A stretch of DNA of 64,000 nt from Methanotrichaceae archaeon (GCA_016927425.1 JAFGMR010000020.1:1-64000); one strand, 5' to 3'. Numbered from the stretch's first letter, positions 7,614-17,007 are shown. Made by a program: numbers and translations. Notes: generated by a model not told the origin, from the letters alone.

Positions 7614-10223
7614 ATGGCGAAGCCTACATCCTTCATGGAGCAGTATAAGGCAATCAGGGCCGAATGCAAGGACGCCTTGCTCCTCTTTCGGATGGGCGAC
7701 TTCTACGAGACCTTTGGGGAAGATGCCGTAATCGCGGCAAGGGAGCTCAACATCACGCTGACCGCCAGAGGAAAGGACGAATCCGGTGAGAAGATCCCTC
7801 TTGCAGGCATACCATATCACGCCCTCGACGCCTATCTCGGAAAGCTCGTCAAGGCCGGACACAAGGTCGCCATCTGCGAGCAGCTGGAGGACCCAAAGAA
7901 GGCGCGAGGGATTGTGCAAAGGGGGATCACGAGGATTGTTACTCCCGGAACCATCATCGAGCCCTCCATGCTCGACGAGGGATGCAACAACTACCTGGCA
8001 GCGATCCTGCAGGAGGGAGAGGCACTGGGCCTCGCGCTTGCAGACGTATCCACCGGCGAGTTCATGGCATGCGAGCTCCTAAGCACAGGAGATGCCCTAT
8101 CCTCAGAGCTTGCCAAGTTCAGGCCTTCGGAGATACTGCATCCAGCCTCCCTCAAGGGGAGGTCTCTGGAGGCGATCGATTGTCAAAGGGCGGCGGTACA
8201 GGCATTCTCCGATGCAGCCTTCTCCAAGGAAGCGACGGGGGCAGCCCTGGAGAGGCAGTTTGGCGAGGGATGGGCCGCTTCATCGTCGCATACAGCGCTT
8301 GCCCTGCGGGCAGCAGGGGCAGTTCTCAATTATCTCCATGAGACCCATCTAGATGCCATCGGCCATATATCCGATCTCAAACCATATTTCTCAGGGGAGG
8401 CCATGGTCCTCGACGAGGTCACATTGAGAAACCTGGAGATCTTCCGCAACATCAGGGATCGGTCCGCCAAGGGCTCGCTGCTCGAATTCCTGGACAAGAC
8501 TGAGACCGCCGTGGGGTCGAGGACGCTTCAGAGATGGCTTGCCCTCCCAACCCTCTCGTTGGAGACGATAGGAAGGCGGCTGAATGCGGTCGAGGAGCTG
8601 ATCGCAAGCACCCTCGCCCGTGAAGAGCTGAAGTTTGCCCTCGACGGCGCAGGGGACCTGGAGCGTCTGATGGGGCGCATCTCCTGCAAAAGCGCTAACC
8701 CAAAGGACCTCATTGCACTTAAGAACACTCTCCTTCGCCTGCCGCAGATCTGCAGGAGCCTCGAATCCTCCGAATCGGATCTTTTGATCGATCTCAGAGA
8801 GGAGCTGGATCCAACTTCCTTGGACGAGGTCGTCGACCTGCTAGAAAGGGCAATCTCCCCAGATCCGCCCACCTCGACCAAGGAGGGAGGTGCAATCAGG
8901 GAGGGATTCGACCAGGAGCTGGACCGGCTGAGGGCTGCATTGAGGGACGGTCGGTCGTGGATAGCCGACCTCGAGGCCAAGGAGCGAGAGGATACAAATA
9001 TCAAGTCGCTCAAGGTTGGATACAACAACGTCTTCGGCTACTTCTTGGAGGTCACGAAGCCAAACCTCTCGAATGTTCCCGACCGCTACATTCGCAAGCA
9101 AACGCTCTCAAACGCCGAGCGGTTCATCACTCCGGAGCTCAAAGAGATGGAGGACCAGGTCCTCTCAGCCCAGGAGCGCTCCATCGCACTTGAACAAGAC
9201 CTTTTCTCGAGCGTGCGCTTTGAGATTGCGGCATCGAGCCAGGATGTCCAACGCCTGGCTCGCGCTATGGGAGAACTCGATGTCCTCCTCTCCCTGGCCA
9301 CGGTTGCCCTCGACCGAGGCTTCGTCAAGCCGAGAATCGATCGAGGTGGAGGCATCACTCTCCGGGAGTCTCGTCATCCCGTGCTCGACCTTGCCATGAG
9401 AGGAGGATTCGTCCCCAACGACGTCCACCTCGATCGAGAGAAGAGGTTCATGATGCTCACAGGGCCGAACATGGCTGGGAAGTCCACCTATATGAGACAG
9501 GTTGCCCTCTCGGTCATCATGGCCCAGATGGGCTCCTTCGTCCCCGCATCCTTCGCCTCGATCGGCCTTGTGGATCGAATATTCACACGGGTGGGCGCCT
9601 ACGACGACCTTGTCGCCGGCCAGAGCACATTCATGGTGGAGATGACTGAGCTTGCGAACATACTGAACTGCGCCACTGTCGACAGCCTCATACTCCTCGA
9701 CGAGATAGGACGGGGCACGAGCACGTTCGACGGACTCAGCATCGCCTGGGCAATGACGGAGTACATCCACTCCACAGTTAAGGCGAAGTCGATCTTCGCT
9801 ACGCACTACCACCAGCTCACACAACTTGCGAGGCAGCTTCCTGGAATCGTGAACTACAACATGGCAGTAAAGGAGGAGAAGGGGTCGATCGTCTTCCTAA
9901 GGGCTGTCGTTCCAGGGGCATCCGACAAGAGCTATGGAATCCATGTGGCAAAGCTTGCAGGCGTACCCAACCAGGTGGTCAAGAGGGCAAACGAGATCCT
10001 CTCGGAGATCGAGCAAGAGATGGTCCTGGATGGGAAGACAAGATCCAGGGCCAATCGATACACCCAGCTCATATTCTTCGACGAAGGGGTGGCTGCCGGA
10101 CCAGATCCATCACCGGAGGACCCGCTCCTCGATGATATCAGGAACCTCGACCTGGACGCCACAACCCCAATGGAAGCCCTGAACACGCTTTCCGAGTACC
10201 AGAAGGCCCTCAAGAAGAGATGA
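7614..10223 (+). CDS. mutS: DNA mismatch repair protein MutS
   Basis: Recognises mismatches and small loops in DNA. About 869 residues with all MutS1 domains: an N-terminal mismatch-binding domain with the Phe-x-Glu motif (RMGDFYETFGEDA, about residues 27-40), connector, lever/clamp, and a C-terminal ATPase. The ATPase has Walker A GPNMAGKST near residue 617 and Walker B LILLDEIGRGTSTFDG, then the ATHYHQL switch. I chose the ATG at 7614 (MAKPTSFMEQYK), which follows an AGGGAGATG site; ATGs at 7584 and 7593 are possible. mutL follows after 7 nt. Bacterial-type MutS1/MutL is absent from most archaea, and Methanosarcinales are among the exceptions. Confidence 0.96.
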   Translation: MAKPTSFMEQYKAIRAECKDALLLFRMGDFYETFGEDAVIAARELNITLTARGKDESGEKIPLAGIPYHALDAYLGKLVKAGHKVAICEQLEDPKKARGIVQRGITRIVTPGTIIEPSMLDEGCNNYLAAILQEGEALGLALADVSTGEFMACELLSTGDALSSELAKFRPSEILHPASLKGRSLEAIDCQRAAVQAFSDAAFSKEATGAALERQFGEGWAASSSHTALALRAAGAVLNYLHETHLDAIGHISDLKPYFSGEAMVLDEVTLRNLEIFRNIRDRSAKGSLLEFLDKTETAVGSRTLQRWLALPTLSLETIGRRLNAVEELIASTLAREELKFALDGAGDLERLMGRISCKSANPKDLIALKNTLLRLPQICRSLESSESDLLIDLREELDPTSLDEVVDLLERAISPDPPTSTKEGGAIREGFDQELDRLRAALRDGRSWIADLEAKEREDTNIKSLKVGYNNVFGYFLEVTKPNLSNVPDRYIRKQTLSNAERFITPELKEMEDQVLSAQERSIALEQDLFSSVRFEIAASSQDVQRLARAMGELDVLLSLATVALDRGFVKPRIDRGGGITLRESRHPVLDLAMRGGFVPNDVHLDREKRFMMLTGPNMAGKSTYMRQVALSVIMAQMGSFVPASFASIGLVDRIFTRVGAYDDLVAGQSTFMVEMTELANILNCATVDSLILLDEIGRGTSTFDGLSIAWAMTEYIHSTVKAKSIFATHYHQLTQLARQLPGIVNYNMAVKEEKGSIVFLRAVVPGASDKSYGIHVAKLAGVPNQVVKRANEILSEIEQEMVLDGKTRSRANRYTQLIFFDEGVAAGPDPSPEDPLLDDIRNLDLDATTPMEALNTLSEYQKALKKR

Positions 10224-10230
10224 GCTTCAG

Positions 10231-11961
10231 ATGAGTGGAATAAAGGTCCTCGACGAGGATACCATCAACAAGATCGCCGCCGGTGAGGTGATAGAGCGCC
10301 CATTCTCCGTTGTGAAGGAGCTCGTGGAGAACTCGATCGATGCCGGAGCAACATCGATCCTCATCGAGGTAGAGGATGGTGGAAAGAGCCTGATCGGGGT
10401 TGTCGACGACGGCTGCGGCATCGACCGAGAGGATCTCCCCCTCGCATTTGAAAGGCATGCAACGTCGAAGATAAGGGCGGCCGAGGATCTCGATTACATA
10501 AGCACGCTCGGCTTTAGGGGAGAGGCGCTCTCTGCAATCGCAAGCGTCTCGCGCTCTGTGGAGGTATTGACAAAGACCAGGGACGCATCAAGCGGCTCAT
10601 TCCAGAGGATCGAAAACGGCAACATGGAGAGGGGTGAAGCAGGGTCGCCGCTGGGGACGAAAGTCGTTGTGAGCGGGCTCTTCCACAACCTGCCTGCAAG
10701 GCGAAAGCATCTGCGCTCGGCCGGATGGGAGCTTGCCCGCATTGCAGAGCTCGTAACGGAGCTTGCAATAATCAACCATGGGATATCGTTCGAGCTCTTC
10801 TCAAAAAAGCGCACGATCTTCAAGTCTGCGCGTTCCCCCAGCTGGGACGATGTCCTCGCAAGAACGCTCGGCTTCGATGTCTTCAAGTGTCTCCTCCCCC
10901 TGGAGGCCGAAGCAGCCGGATTCAGGATCAAGGGGATGGTTGGAAGCCATCTGCTCACACGCTCGAGCCCCGACTGGGTGCTCATATATGTAAACGGCCG
11001 CCCGGTCTCGTCGCGGCCGATCCAGGCAGCGCTAAGGGAGGCCTATCGCGGACTGATCCCGAGAAGCAAAAGCCCTATCGCCATCATCTCGATCGAGATA
11101 GACCCTCGATGGATCGATGTGAACGTCCACCCGACCAAGAGGGAGGTACGCTTCCTACGAGAAGAGGAGGTGATCGAGGCGGTGAGGTCAATCGTATCCT
11201 CCGTTCTCAAGAGAAGCCCATCGGCTGCGCCAGAAGATCGGCTTCGTCCTCTGGAATGGAGAGAGCCCTCCGGTTTGGGCAGGGAGCTGGATATGGCCTT
11301 CATAGAGATGGAGGATGATATCCACCCCCATGGCGAGCAAAGCACGCTTCCCCTGGAAGGCTTGGACGACCGCCTGGAGGCCACCCTCCCAGGACAGCGC
11401 ATCCTGGGTCAAATCATGGACCTCTACATCGTGGCCGAGGGGAATGGGGGACTTCTGCTCGTAGATCAACATGCGGCAGCCGAACGCATAAGCTACGAGG
11501 CGATATCTCGAAGGATCGAGGAGTCGCACATATCCCAAGAGCTGATAGCTCCTGTGGCAATCGAGCTCTCCTCCAAGGAGCAGGTTCTCCTGGAGACCTA
11601 TAAGCCGCTCCTCGTTGAGATGGGCTTCTCGATCCAGCCCTTTGGTGGGCGCGCCCATCAGGTGAGGGCGGTTCCGGCAACGGGATCCCGCCTGGAGAGC
11701 CCCCAAGCGATCCACGATCTCCTGCTCGATCTCTTCGCCTTGGGCAAGGCCTCCAAGGGCTCCACCATCAGGGAGGAGGCAATCAAGCTGCTCGCCTGCA
11801 GGGGGTCGATCAAGGCAGGGGAGAAGCTCTCCATTGGTGATATGCGCAAGCTTCTGCATGACCTCCTTTCTTGCAACAATCCACTCACTTGCCCCCACGG
11901 AAGGCCTACTATGATCACGGTCTCGGCGGAGCAGCTGGAGAAGATCTTCAACCGGCGTTGA
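10231..11961 (+). CDS. mutL: DNA mismatch repair protein MutL
   Basis: The GHKL-ATPase partner of MutS. Its 576 residues include the N-terminal ATP site (ELVENSIDAGA, DDGCGI, TLGFRGEALSAI), a linker, and a C-terminal dimerisation/endonuclease domain. The metal-binding endonuclease motif DQHA(X)2E(X)4E is intact (D412, Q413, H414, A415, E418, E423), with ACRGSIKAG and CPHGRP downstream. It is therefore predicted to be a nicking MutL of the kind found in organisms lacking MutH and strand methylation. It is 7 nt from mutS, so probably co-translated. Confidence 0.96.
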   Translation: MSGIKVLDEDTINKIAAGEVIERPFSVVKELVENSIDAGATSILIEVEDGGKSLIGVVDDGCGIDREDLPLAFERHATSKIRAAEDLDYISTLGFRGEALSAIASVSRSVEVLTKTRDASSGSFQRIENGNMERGEAGSPLGTKVVVSGLFHNLPARRKHLRSAGWELARIAELVTELAIINHGISFELFSKKRTIFKSARSPSWDDVLARTLGFDVFKCLLPLEAEAAGFRIKGMVGSHLLTRSSPDWVLIYVNGRPVSSRPIQAALREAYRGLIPRSKSPIAIISIEIDPRWIDVNVHPTKREVRFLREEEVIEAVRSIVSSVLKRSPSAAPEDRLRPLEWREPSGLGRELDMAFIEMEDDIHPHGEQSTLPLEGLDDRLEATLPGQRILGQIMDLYIVAEGNGGLLLVDQHAAAERISYEAISRRIEESHISQELIAPVAIELSSKEQVLLETYKPLLVEMGFSIQPFGGRAHQVRAVPATGSRLESPQAIHDLLLDLFALGKASKGSTIREEAIKLLACRGSIKAGEKLSIGDMRKLLHDLLSCNNPLTCPHGRPTMITVSAEQLEKIFNRR

Positions 11962-12011
11962 CGGAAAGAGCCGGGAATCGCTTTTATCCCCGAAGGCCAG
12001 ATCATGCCGAC

Positions 12012-13361
12012 ATGGATCTCGAAGGATTTGCGAAGAGGGGTCTCGCCCGAGGCGATGGGCAGATCAAAGAGAAGCTTGTGGCCATGATCAAGGAGGTCAA
12101 GGATATCGCCCCAAAGAGGGCAGATGCCTTGGCAGAAGCGGTCCTACAGGAGGCGGGTGCCACATTGCATCCCAGGGGAGAGGTATTCGAGCTGCATGAG
12201 GTAGGGGTGACCATGGGGGACTTCGGCGTCGGCTCTCGCGGCCTTGGAGACTTCTACGCCCACACCAAGATCGCCGAGGTGATCGGGAAGACCTCGGCGG
12301 TCGTGGACTCGGGCGAGCTCGACGATTCAGGCGTTGTCAAGGCCGGAGGCAAGTATATCGTCCTCACCGTCGACGGCATGCACTCGAGGCTCAGCGACTA
12401 CCCCTTCCTCGCAGGCTTTCACGTAACCCGCGCAGCTTTAAGGGACATATACGTCATGGGATCGCGGCCAGTCGCCCTCTTCTCCGACGTCCACCTGGCA
12501 GATGACGGGGACCTCTCCCGTCTATTCGACCACATCGCGGGGATCGCCACCGTCTCGGACCTCGTGGGAGTCCCCTTGATCACAGGGAGCACTCTTAGAA
12601 TCGGCGGCGATATGGTGATAGGCGACCGGCTCACGGGCTGCGTGGGAGCGGTCGGGGTTGCGGATCGACTGACGCCTAGAAGGGATGCGAGAGCAGGCGA
12701 TGTAATAATGATGACCGAGGGTGCCGGCGGCGGGACCACATGTGCAGCAGCTCTCTATTACGATAGGCATGAGGTAGTCTCCGAGACGCTGAACGTAAAG
12801 TTCCTGGAGGCAGCCTCCGCCTTGGTCGAGGAGGAGCACGAGATCCACGCCATGACCGATGTCACGAACGGGGGGATCAGAGGTGATGCGAAGGAGATCT
12901 CGCACACCGCAGGGGTAAAGCTCGTCTTCGAGGAGGGGAGGATGCGCCGCCTAGTCAACCCCAGGGTAAAGGAGATGCTCGACGAGCAATCGATCGACTA
13001 CCTGGGAGTCTCCATCGACGCCCTCTTGGTGATAGCTCCGGAAGAGGCGGCGGATGCGATCCTTCGGACGGTGAGAGGGACTGGAGTTGCGATGGACGTG
13101 ATCGGCCGGGTGGAGGAGGGACGCGGAGCTGTCCTCGTCGAGGAAGGACGCGAGAAGGAGTTTGTCCCGCGGTTTCGGGAGTCCGCCTACACCCCCATCA
13201 AGAAGGCAGTTGGAGAAGGGGCGGAGAGGGATTTTGAGGAGATGAGAGCAAAGGTGGACCAGGCTGCCTTGAGGGCCGCTGAAAAGAAGGCGAAGTTCGT
13301 GGACCAAATTAGGAAACATAATAGTAATTTTACTTATGAAAACGCCGGATACATAGACTAA
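12012..13361 (+). CDS. AIR synthase (PurM/HypE/SelD)-related protein
   Basis: A 449-residue cytoplasmic protein with the PurM-like ATP-binding N-terminal and C-terminal domains. The Gly-rich loop GDFGVGSRGLGDF (about residues 69-81) resembles the SelD/HypE nucleotide loop, followed by VLTVDGMHSRL and, in the second half, AMTDVTNGG. It lacks the selenocysteine/cysteine-centred start of SelD, so the substrate is unknown. Related proteins in methanogens are annotated only as AIR synthase-related. The ATG at 12012 is chosen over an upstream frame that overlaps mutL. It follows mutL by 50 nt in the same direction. Confidence 0.8.
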   Translation: MDLEGFAKRGLARGDGQIKEKLVAMIKEVKDIAPKRADALAEAVLQEAGATLHPRGEVFELHEVGVTMGDFGVGSRGLGDFYAHTKIAEVIGKTSAVVDSGELDDSGVVKAGGKYIVLTVDGMHSRLSDYPFLAGFHVTRAALRDIYVMGSRPVALFSDVHLADDGDLSRLFDHIAGIATVSDLVGVPLITGSTLRIGGDMVIGDRLTGCVGAVGVADRLTPRRDARAGDVIMMTEGAGGGTTCAAALYYDRHEVVSETLNVKFLEAASALVEEEHEIHAMTDVTNGGIRGDAKEISHTAGVKLVFEEGRMRRLVNPRVKEMLDEQSIDYLGVSIDALLVIAPEEAADAILRTVRGTGVAMDVIGRVEEGRGAVLVEEGREKEFVPRFRESAYTPIKKAVGEGAERDFEEMRAKVDQAALRAAEKKAKFVDQIRKHNSNFTYENAGYID

Positions 13362-13407
13362 AACGTGCTCTACCAAGGCTCAATGATTTATTTAACCTAA
13401 ATAAACT

Positions 13408-13414
13408 ATTTATA
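13408..13414 (+). promoter_or_regulatory. TATA box of the HTH regulator gene
   Basis: ATTTATA lies inside a strongly AT-rich stretch (13385-13425) about 50 nt upstream of the start at 13465. Spacing implies a leader of roughly 25-30 nt that contains the AAGGGG/AGGGAG ribosome-binding region. Confidence 0.45.
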
Positions 13415-13464
13415 GGATAAGAGACTCTTTCAAATCATAAGGGGAATAAAAGGGAGTAGATCGC

Positions 13465-13854
13465 ATGAAGGAGTCTTCAGTATTGAGGTTCGATGAGAGG
13501 GACCTCGAGGTAGTTGAAACCCTGCGCAACCTTGGGGTTCCAAGGAAGGTGTCTAGCATGCTTGCCTTCCTCGCCAATGTGGACGAGGCGACCTCCAGGG
13601 ATATAGAGAGGGCATCTGACCTGAGACAGCCGGAGGTGAGCATAGCCCTTCGCACGCTGCGCCGAAACCGTTGGGTGAAGGAGCGCATATGCAAGAGCAA
13701 CGGCTCCGGCCGCCCCACAAAGGTATACCGGCTCGCCCAGCCCATTGAACAGATCCTGGAACACTACGAGGAGGAGAAGCTACGAGAGGCCAACAAAGCA
13801 ATGGAGAACATACAGAAGCTGAGGGGCTTGCTTGCTCACGCCGAGTCGATCTGA
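13465..13854 (+). CDS. Winged-helix transcriptional regulator
   Basis: A 129-residue DNA-binding protein. Residues about 25-95 form a MarR/TrmB-like winged helix: SSMLAFLANVDEATSRDIERAS, the recognition helix QPEVSIALRTLRR, and a wing rich in R/K with the GSGRPTKVYRL turn. The C-terminal 35 residues form a charged coiled coil (EHYEEEKLREANKAMENIQ) likely to dimerise. Similar small regulators are common in Methanosarcinales. No effector domain is visible and the target is unknown. It has its own AT-rich promoter. Confidence 0.85.
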   Translation: MKESSVLRFDERDLEVVETLRNLGVPRKVSSMLAFLANVDEATSRDIERASDLRQPEVSIALRTLRRNRWVKERICKSNGSGRPTKVYRLAQPIEQILEHYEEEKLREANKAMENIQKLRGLLAHAESI

Positions 13855-14030
13855 GGCTCCTCCCCTCATAATTTTATCCGCCAGATCCAGCCCGGCAATG
13901 GCTGCAATCGTGCACGTTGCTAGCGACTGCGCGTCCCATCTCTAGGGATCTCTACACCTCATTGAGCTCTCGCCGGTCATCTCATGATCGAGCAATTCGA
14001 GATGCAAAGATTTTTCAAGGTCTGCGAAGG

Positions 14031-14038
14031 CTTATAAG
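14031..14038 (+). promoter_or_regulatory. TATA box upstream of tfe
   Basis: CTTATAAG preceded by the purine-rich BRE-like GCGAAGG, about 85 nt upstream of the tfe start. The intervening leader contains a G/A-rich segment before the start. The rest of the 266-bp gap from 13855 shows nothing recognisable. Confidence 0.5.
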
Positions 14039-14120
14039 CCATCAGTACGTAGATATACTTTTGTCCACGCTGGCCCGATAAAGAGGTCCTTCCCGGAGGA
14101 AGGGCGCAAGTGGTGATCTA

Positions 14121-14624
14121 TTGGTAGCGATTGATGAGCTGATACACAGGGCGTACCTCTGCAAGCTTGTCGGGGAAGATGGCCTAATGATTGTGGAGAG
14201 CATGCCAGAGGAGGAGGTCACGGACGAGTTCCTGGCGGAGAAGACTGCGATCAGCCTCAACACGGTGAGGAGAACGCTCTACCTGCTCTACGAACATAGA
14301 CTGGCCATATACAGGAGAAAAAGAGACCCCGATAGCGGCTGGCTTACATATCTCTGGAAGCTCTGTCCTGAGAACCTCGAGAAGGCCATGGAGGCAGAGG
14401 CGCGTCGATTGATTAGCAAGCTCGATGAGCGGCTTGCGTATGAGAAGAACAACATATTCTATGCATGCGTGGCTGGATGTGCCCGCTTCGTCTTCGAGGA
14501 GGCAAGCGAAGCCAACTTCGTCTGCCCTTTCTGCGAAGGGAGCCTTGAGTTCCTTGACAACGGCAAGATCGTGGAGTGCATAGAGCAGAAGATGACGGGG
14601 CTGGAGTCCGCGCTCCAGCACTGA
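14121..14624 (+). CDS. tfe: Transcription factor E, alpha subunit
   Basis: The archaeal TFIIE-alpha homologue, which assists promoter opening by RNA polymerase together with TBP and TFB. The 167 residues contain an N-terminal extended winged helix (about 5-85, with LAEKTAISLNTVRRTLYLLYEHRLA), a coiled linker, and a C-terminal zinc ribbon with C116, C120, C135 and C138. The start is TTG with GGTGAT a few bases upstream. It is monocistronic, with a convergent minus-strand pair downstream. Confidence 0.93.
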   Translation: MVAIDELIHRAYLCKLVGEDGLMIVESMPEEEVTDEFLAEKTAISLNTVRRTLYLLYEHRLAIYRRKRDPDSGWLTYLWKLCPENLEKAMEAEARRLISKLDERLAYEKNNIFYACVAGCARFVFEEASEANFVCPFCEGSLEFLDNGKIVECIEQKMTGLESALQH

Positions 14625-14637
14625 GATTCTCCCCGCA

Positions 14638-15039
14638 TTAGAGGTTATCCGGCTTTTTTCCCAGCACCGCCACCCACCACCATCGGCCCATATCCACCAG
14701 GTCGCGGGAGAACGCTCCGGAGAGCCTGTATTCCCCCCCTCGATTGCTGATAAGCCCTGCTCCAAGGAGCTTGTTCCTCATGGAGTAGAATGCCGATCTG
14801 CCCACATCCAGATCCTCCATAATAAGCTTCCATTCCCGGGTCTTTAGCGGATTCCCGCTCATCTGTCGCTCCTCGACCATTCCCAGAAACTCCCTGCCAC
14901 GGTTCGCGGTCGTCTCGTCCTGAAACAGTCGCAGCATCAGCTCGTGATAGGGGTCCCTCGAGTGGCTCACCATATGCTCGGCTTTTGAGCGCACCTTCAG
15001 AGTAGTGGCCGTACGAGGAGCATTCTTGATCGTAATCAT
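14638..15039 (-). CDS. Conserved hypothetical protein, HTH-like
   Basis: A 133-residue soluble protein. The middle and C-terminal part looks like a winged helix (REWKLIMEDLDVGRSAFYSMRNKLLGAGLISNRGGEYRLS), while the N-terminus is basic. I do not recognise a named family. It overlaps the upstream DUF2551 gene by 4 nt (its start is inside that stop), so the two are translationally coupled and probably act together, perhaps as a small regulatory pair. It ends 14 nt from the convergent tfe stop. Confidence 0.65.
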   Translation of the reverse strand: MITIKNAPRTATTLKVRSKAEHMVSHSRDPYHELMLRLFQDETTANRGREFLGMVEERQMSGNPLKTREWKLIMEDLDVGRSAFYSMRNKLLGAGLISNRGGEYRLSGAFSRDLVDMGRWWWVAVLGKKPDNL

Positions 15040-15356
15040 GCCTTGGAAAGCGCCCCACTGACTGCGTATCTGGCGATCTCGGCGTACTCCTCCCTGAGCA
15101 CATAAACGATGGGCGACCTATAGGACGACCTATGCGCCCGAAGGAGCCCCAGGCTGGAGCAAATATAGCCGATGAGGGACGCGACCACCCTCCTGGAGAC
15201 GGCGAATCTCTCCTTGACGGAGCAATGCAGAGAGGCTACGGTGATCTCACCGGCCTCCAGTATCTGCTGAATGACGAACTTCCTTAGACCGTCCTGGTCC
15301 TGGTCCAGAAACCTGATCAGTCTCTTCCGTATCTCGGGCTCCGATGGCTTCATCAC
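15036..15356 (-). CDS. DUF2551 family protein
   Basis: A 106-residue protein matching DUF2551, a family known to me only from methanogenic archaea. The N-terminal half (RKRLIRFLDQDQDGLRKFVIQQILEAGEITVASLHCSV) is a helical, winged-helix-like segment. The second half has SRRVVASLIGYICSSLGLLRAHRSSYRSPIVYVL, consistent with a DNA-binding wing. Function is unknown, and a regulator role is inference. It is the first gene of a two-gene unit with a TATA box about 25-30 nt upstream of the start. Confidence 0.75.
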   Translation of the reverse strand: MMKPSEPEIRKRLIRFLDQDQDGLRKFVIQQILEAGEITVASLHCSVKERFAVSRRVVASLIGYICSSLGLLRAHRSSYRSPIVYVLREEYAEIARYAVSGALSKA

Positions 15357-15378
15357 AGCTACCCCCTCTATCCATCCC

Positions 15379-15387
15379 TTTTATATC
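15379..15387 (-). promoter_or_regulatory. TATA box of the DUF2551 operon
   Basis: On the minus strand GGATATAAAAG lies 23-31 nt upstream of the ATG at 15356, so transcription should begin at or just before the start codon. The rest of the 293-bp divergent gap (to 15649) is AT-rich between 15400 and 15510. It probably also holds promoter elements for the transporter gene, but I see no second clear box. Confidence 0.5.
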
Positions 15388-15649
15388 CTCATACTTAGGT
15401 AATCTTTACAATATAAGCCTTATCATTCTAACGCGTTCAAGGGCTTAATCGCGATGCAATGAACTTGAATTACTGTATTTAATTTTATATTCTTATCTTA
15501 AAAACCTCATCGGAAAATTCTCCCAATCCCTTCTTGAATGTGGCGGAAGCTCAGAGCATTGGGGCCTCGAAATTATCCGAAGATCGTGGGCAGTCGAGTG
15601 GAATGCCTCCAGGCAAGCTTAATTAGGTCGGCCGGCGATTCTCGTCTCC

Positions 15650-16330
15650 ATGCTTCCCCTGATCATCCTCTGGATCGTGATCATAAGCGCATTCACCCTC
15701 TTTGGGTCATGGTATGCCCGAAGGTACGACCGCTCCGACGCCCTCTTCGGCCTCTATGTGGCATTCGGCATATTCGCAAATATCGCAGCGACCAAGACCG
15801 CAGCCTTCGACCTCTGGTTCTCGACCTTCTACGCCCCTGCGGTCATACTCATCTTCGGCGTGACCTTCCTCATCACGGATATCGTGAACGAGCGCTTCGG
15901 GCTTGCCGAGACGAGGAGGATGATCCTCATAGCCCTCCTATCCCAAGTCGTCATCTCGTTCTTCGCCTGGCTCGTGCTGGCCCTCCCGGTAGCGCCGTTT
16001 TATATGGACCAGGCATCGCTCGAGAGCGTGCTTGGCCAGGTGCCGCGAATAGTCTTTGCCTCCTGGGTGGCCTTCCTTGTAAGCGAGAACCTGGATGCAT
16101 ACATATTCTCATGGTTCAAGGCAAGAACAGGCGGCCGCCATCTTTGGGCAAGGAACGCCTTCTCCTCGCTTCCGGCAATGGTCCTCGACTCGACCATATT
16201 CATCAGCCTTGCCTTCTATGGAGTCATGCCCATAATGCCGCTGATCGTAGGAATCACGGTGACCAAGTGGCTCGTAGGCCTCGTGGACATCCCCTTCATG
16301 TACCTCAATCGATGGGTCATGTATCGCTGA
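15650..16330 (+). CDS. Queuosine precursor transporter (YhhQ/VUT family)
   Basis: A 226-residue integral membrane protein with six or seven hydrophobic helices. Family-typical segments are FLITDIVNERFGLAETRRMI (the ITDIxxExFG signature), FASWVAFLVSENLDAYIFSWFK and ALPAxxLDS-like SSLPAMVLDSTIFISLAFYG. YhhQ-family members import 7-deazaguanine precursors. In archaea the same precursor feeds archaeosine in tRNA, so salvage of preQ0 or a related base is the likely role (inference). It stands alone, with the DUF5788-like gene 116 nt downstream. Confidence 0.88.
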   Translation: MLPLIILWIVIISAFTLFGSWYARRYDRSDALFGLYVAFGIFANIAATKTAAFDLWFSTFYAPAVILIFGVTFLITDIVNERFGLAETRRMILIALLSQVVISFFAWLVLALPVAPFYMDQASLESVLGQVPRIVFASWVAFLVSENLDAYIFSWFKARTGGRHLWARNAFSSLPAMVLDSTIFISLAFYGVMPIMPLIVGITVTKWLVGLVDIPFMYLNRWVMYR

Positions 16331-16446
16331 AAGGAGAGGAAAAAGGATTGCGTCATCCCTGCACAATGAGGACTGGGCGAGCGCGTCGGGCGGCCTCCTA
16401 TCTTCCGCGATCATGTTAAATAGTCCAGACGGGAAATGGCTGATTC

Positions 16447-17007
16447 ATGAGCGAGGGGAGAGAGCCCGAGGCAGGGACAGGGGATCGTCTGACCAAGGAT
16501 GAGCGAGAGAAGCTTCTCTCCCACCTTCAAAGGGTGCTTGTCTGGGTGGGGGAGAAGGTCCCTGATGAGGTGGAGGTCGATCGGGATCTGCTCGGGGAGG
16601 AGCTCGATAGGGACCACCTGGGATCAAAGGATATCTACCCAGAGGTTCACCCCGATTCCGGGGAGATCGATCTGCACGAGCTTATCTGGCGGCTGATTCA
16701 CGAGGAGGGGGAGGTCTCCTCAAAGGAGAAGGCCGAGATCCAGGACCTGATCATCGTCTTGAAGAGAAAGGAGACGGACGACGTAGAGCTGCTCAAGAAC
16801 GCTGACATCACGCGGGAGGAGGCACAAAGGATCTTCGCTGAGGCAGCAGGCGTGATCAGGGCGCTGCTCGACCTCAAGGACATGCTCAAGGGGAATAGGC
16901 GATCCCTTAGAGCGCAGAAGGCAGCTCGACGAACGGTCGAAAACGCCCGGAGATGGAACCGCTTCATGGACGAGGTCAAGGATCGGCCGAAGTACGGCGA
17001 GAGCTAG
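16447..17007 (+). CDS. DUF5788-like protein
   Basis: A 186-residue acidic, mostly helical cytoplasmic protein with no transmembrane segment and no catalytic motif that I recognise. The N-terminal part (EREKLLSHLQRVLVWVGEKVPDEVEVDRDLL) and the middle (EIDLHELIWRLIHEEGEVSSKEKAEIQDLI) resemble the archaeal DUF5788 family. Assignment is from memory of the pattern and should be treated as tentative. The C-terminal third is basic and coiled. Upstream of the nurA operon by 112 nt, same strand. Confidence 0.6.
   Translation: MSEGREPEAGTGDRLTKDEREKLLSHLQRVLVWVGEKVPDEVEVDRDLLGEELDRDHLGSKDIYPEVHPDSGEIDLHELIWRLIHEEGEVSSKEKAEIQDLIIVLKRKETDDVELLKNADITREEAQRIFAEAAGVIRALLDLKDMLKGNRRSLRAQKAARRTVENARRWNRFMDEVKDRPKYGES

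Noticed and set aside
9165-9824. Long minus-strand frames opposite mutS
   Set aside because: They are antisense shadows of a well-supported gene, with no ribosome-binding site or domain.
15538-16419. A 293-codon frame overlapping the YhhQ transporter
   Set aside because: It is rich in Arg, His, Pro and Leu in an irregular way and has no domain; the transporter in another frame explains the DNA.
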